Part shown: piece after piece, positions 59,260 to 60,975 of the stretch
How positions within the stretch are numbered: position 1 is the stretch's first letter
How the letters are laid out: each line of letters starts with the position of its first letter
Assembly (NCBI GenBank): GCA_958430865.1
Contig: CAUDNR010004195.1
Location: forward strand, 513-61,487
Origin: Entrophospora sp. SA101
Taxonomy: Eukaryota > Glomeromycota > Glomeromycetes > Entrophosporales > Entrophosporaceae
DNA length: 60,975 nt
Direction of reading: 5' to 3'
Translations under genes and position numbers: made by a program
The notes under the pieces: generated by a model
Told to the model about the DNA's origin: nothing
What the model saw: the letters and a program-made list of their open reading frames with translations, nothing else
Databases searched by the model: none

Positions 59260-60170
59260 ATCTTAAAGAGATAGGTAAAGGTGGTTTTGCAACCATATAC
59301 AAAGCTACCTGGAAAGGTGGTATTAGATATATAGATAATAAGGCCAATAAAAAAATCCAGCCATTGTTGTATTAAAAAGATTAATAAAGTCTCAAAATAA
59401 ATTTTTAAATGAGGTAAAAATATCTTTATAATTATTAAGTTTTTTTATATATCGTTGCTGAATTTAATTATATTTGTTTTTTTTTTAGTTCAAAAATCAT
59501 ATTAAATTTCATCTTGATGGTTTTATAATTTCACTTTATGGAATAACAAAGGACCCAGTTACAAATGATTTTATATTTGTAATGAATCATGCAAAATAAG
59601 GGAATCTTCATGATTATTTAAAAAAGAATTTAAAAACATAAATTGGGAAAAAAAAATAGAGATTCTATCTAGTGTTATTAATGATTTATCCAATGTCCAT
59701 AAGAAAGAACTTGTTCATTGTGATCTTCATAGTAGTAATATCATAATAAATACTTCTGAAGGTGGTGGAATATTAATTTCAGATTTAGGGTTATCAATTC
59801 CAGTAAATCAAACACCATCAAATAGTGCAATAGGGGTAATGCCATATATTGCTCCAGAAGTTCTAAATGGTCAACCATATACAATGGCAGCTGATATATA
59901 TAGTTTTGGTGTGTTCATGACATTAATATCAACTGGTATAAGACCCTTCAGTAATTTGGATCATGATTCAGCTCTTGCAATAGGTATATGTACAGGATTA
60001 AGGCCAGGATGCTCTAACACACCAAAGTTTTATATTAAATTAGCATGTCAATGTATGGATGCTGATCCAAATAAATGATCAATTGCAAAAAAGATTCAAG
60101 ATATTATTTATTCTTGGAGGCATTCATTCAGGAATACAAAAGCTGGTTTAAAAATGTTTAATTATTCTTG
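59260..60170 (+). pseudogene. Protein kinase pseudogene
   Basis: Plus-strand exon-like blocks give EIGKGGFATIYKATWKGG (Gly loop), IVVLKRLIKSQNKFLNE in a shifted frame (VAIK Lys), and then after an intron FKNHIKFHLDGFIISLYGIT, FVMNHAK, HCDLHSSNIII (catalytic loop HCDLH), ISDLGLS (DLG instead of DFG), MPYIAPEVLNGQPY and ADIYSFGVFM. Frame is lost at the A-run near 59350 and near 59640. In-frame stops occur before GNLHDYL (59597) and at DPNK-stop (60076), the latter where this family normally has DPNKRP. It was spliced like the intact kinase at 30635 before it decayed. Confidence 0.8.
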
Positions 60171-60751
60171 AGAACAATTTAAAGAATTAAAATCAATTAG
60201 AAAAGAATTTGAAACAATGGATAAATACCATATGATCCTTCAATATAACAAGTTTTCACCCAAATGCTGTTTAGTAGAATTTTTAATTTTACAAATCTTC
60301 CACAGCCTGTTAATTCAGATAAAATCACAATTTTCAATAGTTATAATTGTAAGTATATATACAATTAATTTTCTAATGTTTAGTTTTAAAATTCATGCTA
60401 ATCTTTTCATCTATTTACATTACAAATATTTTATCAGATGCTAGTCAATCTGATTTGTCATGACTTCCAGATCGTTTGATTCATTCTCCTGTGAGTTGGA
60501 ATTGTATTAATACAAGTTAATTGAAAACAAAATGGTCAGTCTTATCCATTTGAAGAGAATATAATTTACTTGTTACTACTCTATTTTTGCTTCCACTATT
60601 ACTGTATAGTAACTAGTGATGTGCCATGCATAGTATGTTATGCATAAGGGTTTAGCTATGTTTTTTATAGATATTTATTTATTAATAACATTTCCAGGAA
60701 AAAAAATTTAAACATGCCATTTACTTATTTATTATATGCGCATTTATGATA
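60171..60751. other. Region without a recognised gene
   Basis: A frame at 60217-60444 may continue the decayed kinase tail; nothing else was assigned. Confidence 0.3.
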
Positions 60752-60840
60752 CAGTGCGGATCATCTATACTCAAAAGTTAAAATTTTTGAAATATTATGT
60801 AATCCATACATTGGATTTTAAAAAACTTACCACCATTCAA
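60752..60840 (+). repeat. 89-bp dispersed repeat (inverted copy at 47265-47353)
   Basis: It begins CAGTGCGGATCATCTATACT and ends ACCACCATTCA. It matches the other copy with a few substitutions. Confidence 0.7.
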
Positions 60841-60975
60841 TTCAGCTTTAAAAGGGGAGTCTATTAATCTAAAAAAAATTTGTCTCGATTTTTCTTTCCA
60901 TAGATTTTTTAAATTTGAAAGTTATGCTCAGAAGTGCAACAATAATTTTCGTGTTACAATATTTTGAATCTCACG

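Noticed and set aside
47265..60840. The two inverted 89-bp repeats as ends of one 13.6-kb element
   Set aside because: Their CAGTG ends face each other, so they cannot be the outer ends of a single element, and the interval holds unrelated housekeeping genes.

Overview
The window looks like a nuclear contig of an arbuscular mycorrhizal fungus of the Rhizophagus type (Glomeromycotina). This is inferred from family content, not from a search: very AT-rich DNA, short GT-AG introns, two MATA-HMG-like genes with Asn/Gln/Ser-rich tails, several BTB-BACK-TLDc genes and fragments, fungus-type expanded protein kinases, and a high density of decayed DNA transposons. No tRNA, rRNA, CRISPR or operon-like organisation was seen.

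Layout. 1-17600 is accessory DNA. It holds a 2.75-kb element with ~52-bp terminal inverted repeats around a broken DUF7869-like gene, two paralogous HMG-box genes (5930-7654 plus, 12800-13807 minus), a Tc1/mariner relic, two BED-finger/hAT relics and several MITE-like palindromes. 17601-27150 carries a THP3/LENG8-like SAC3-GANP gene, a BTB-BACK-TLDc gene, a decayed BTB fragment and the 3' part of a second BTB-TLDc gene, and it ends at an 887-base N gap. 28038-34118 holds a hAT-like non-autonomous element with target duplication, a PIF1-helicase scrap, an intact protein kinase gene with a repeated 99-nt exon, and a Tc1-like relic with TA target duplication. 34119-43668 repeats 17601-27150 with one substitution noticed (offset 16,518). 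It runs into a 2,313-bp-arm palindrome (42565-44877 / 44958-47270) that contains the second BTB-TLDc gene twice, head to head, around a 10-N gap. Both structures may be assembly artefacts.

47271-58660 is mostly a conserved housekeeping island: a PA2G4/EBP1 pseudogene, a complete SUV39/Clr4-type H3K9 methyltransferase, a divergently placed DEDDy 3'-5' exonuclease, COP9 signalosome subunit 3, a TLDc fragment and prefoldin subunit 2. The right end (58700-60975) returns to decayed family members: an F-box-like relic, a kinase pseudogene and a short repeat.

The housekeeping genes do not form a pathway. They cover heterochromatin marking, RNA/DNA end processing, cullin deneddylation and cytoskeletal protein folding. 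The accessory genes belong to families known to be expanded in these fungi and sit among the transposon relics. The most interesting signals are the TIR-bounded DUF7869 element, the symmetric-exon tandem repeat in the kinase, and the nested direct and inverted duplications.
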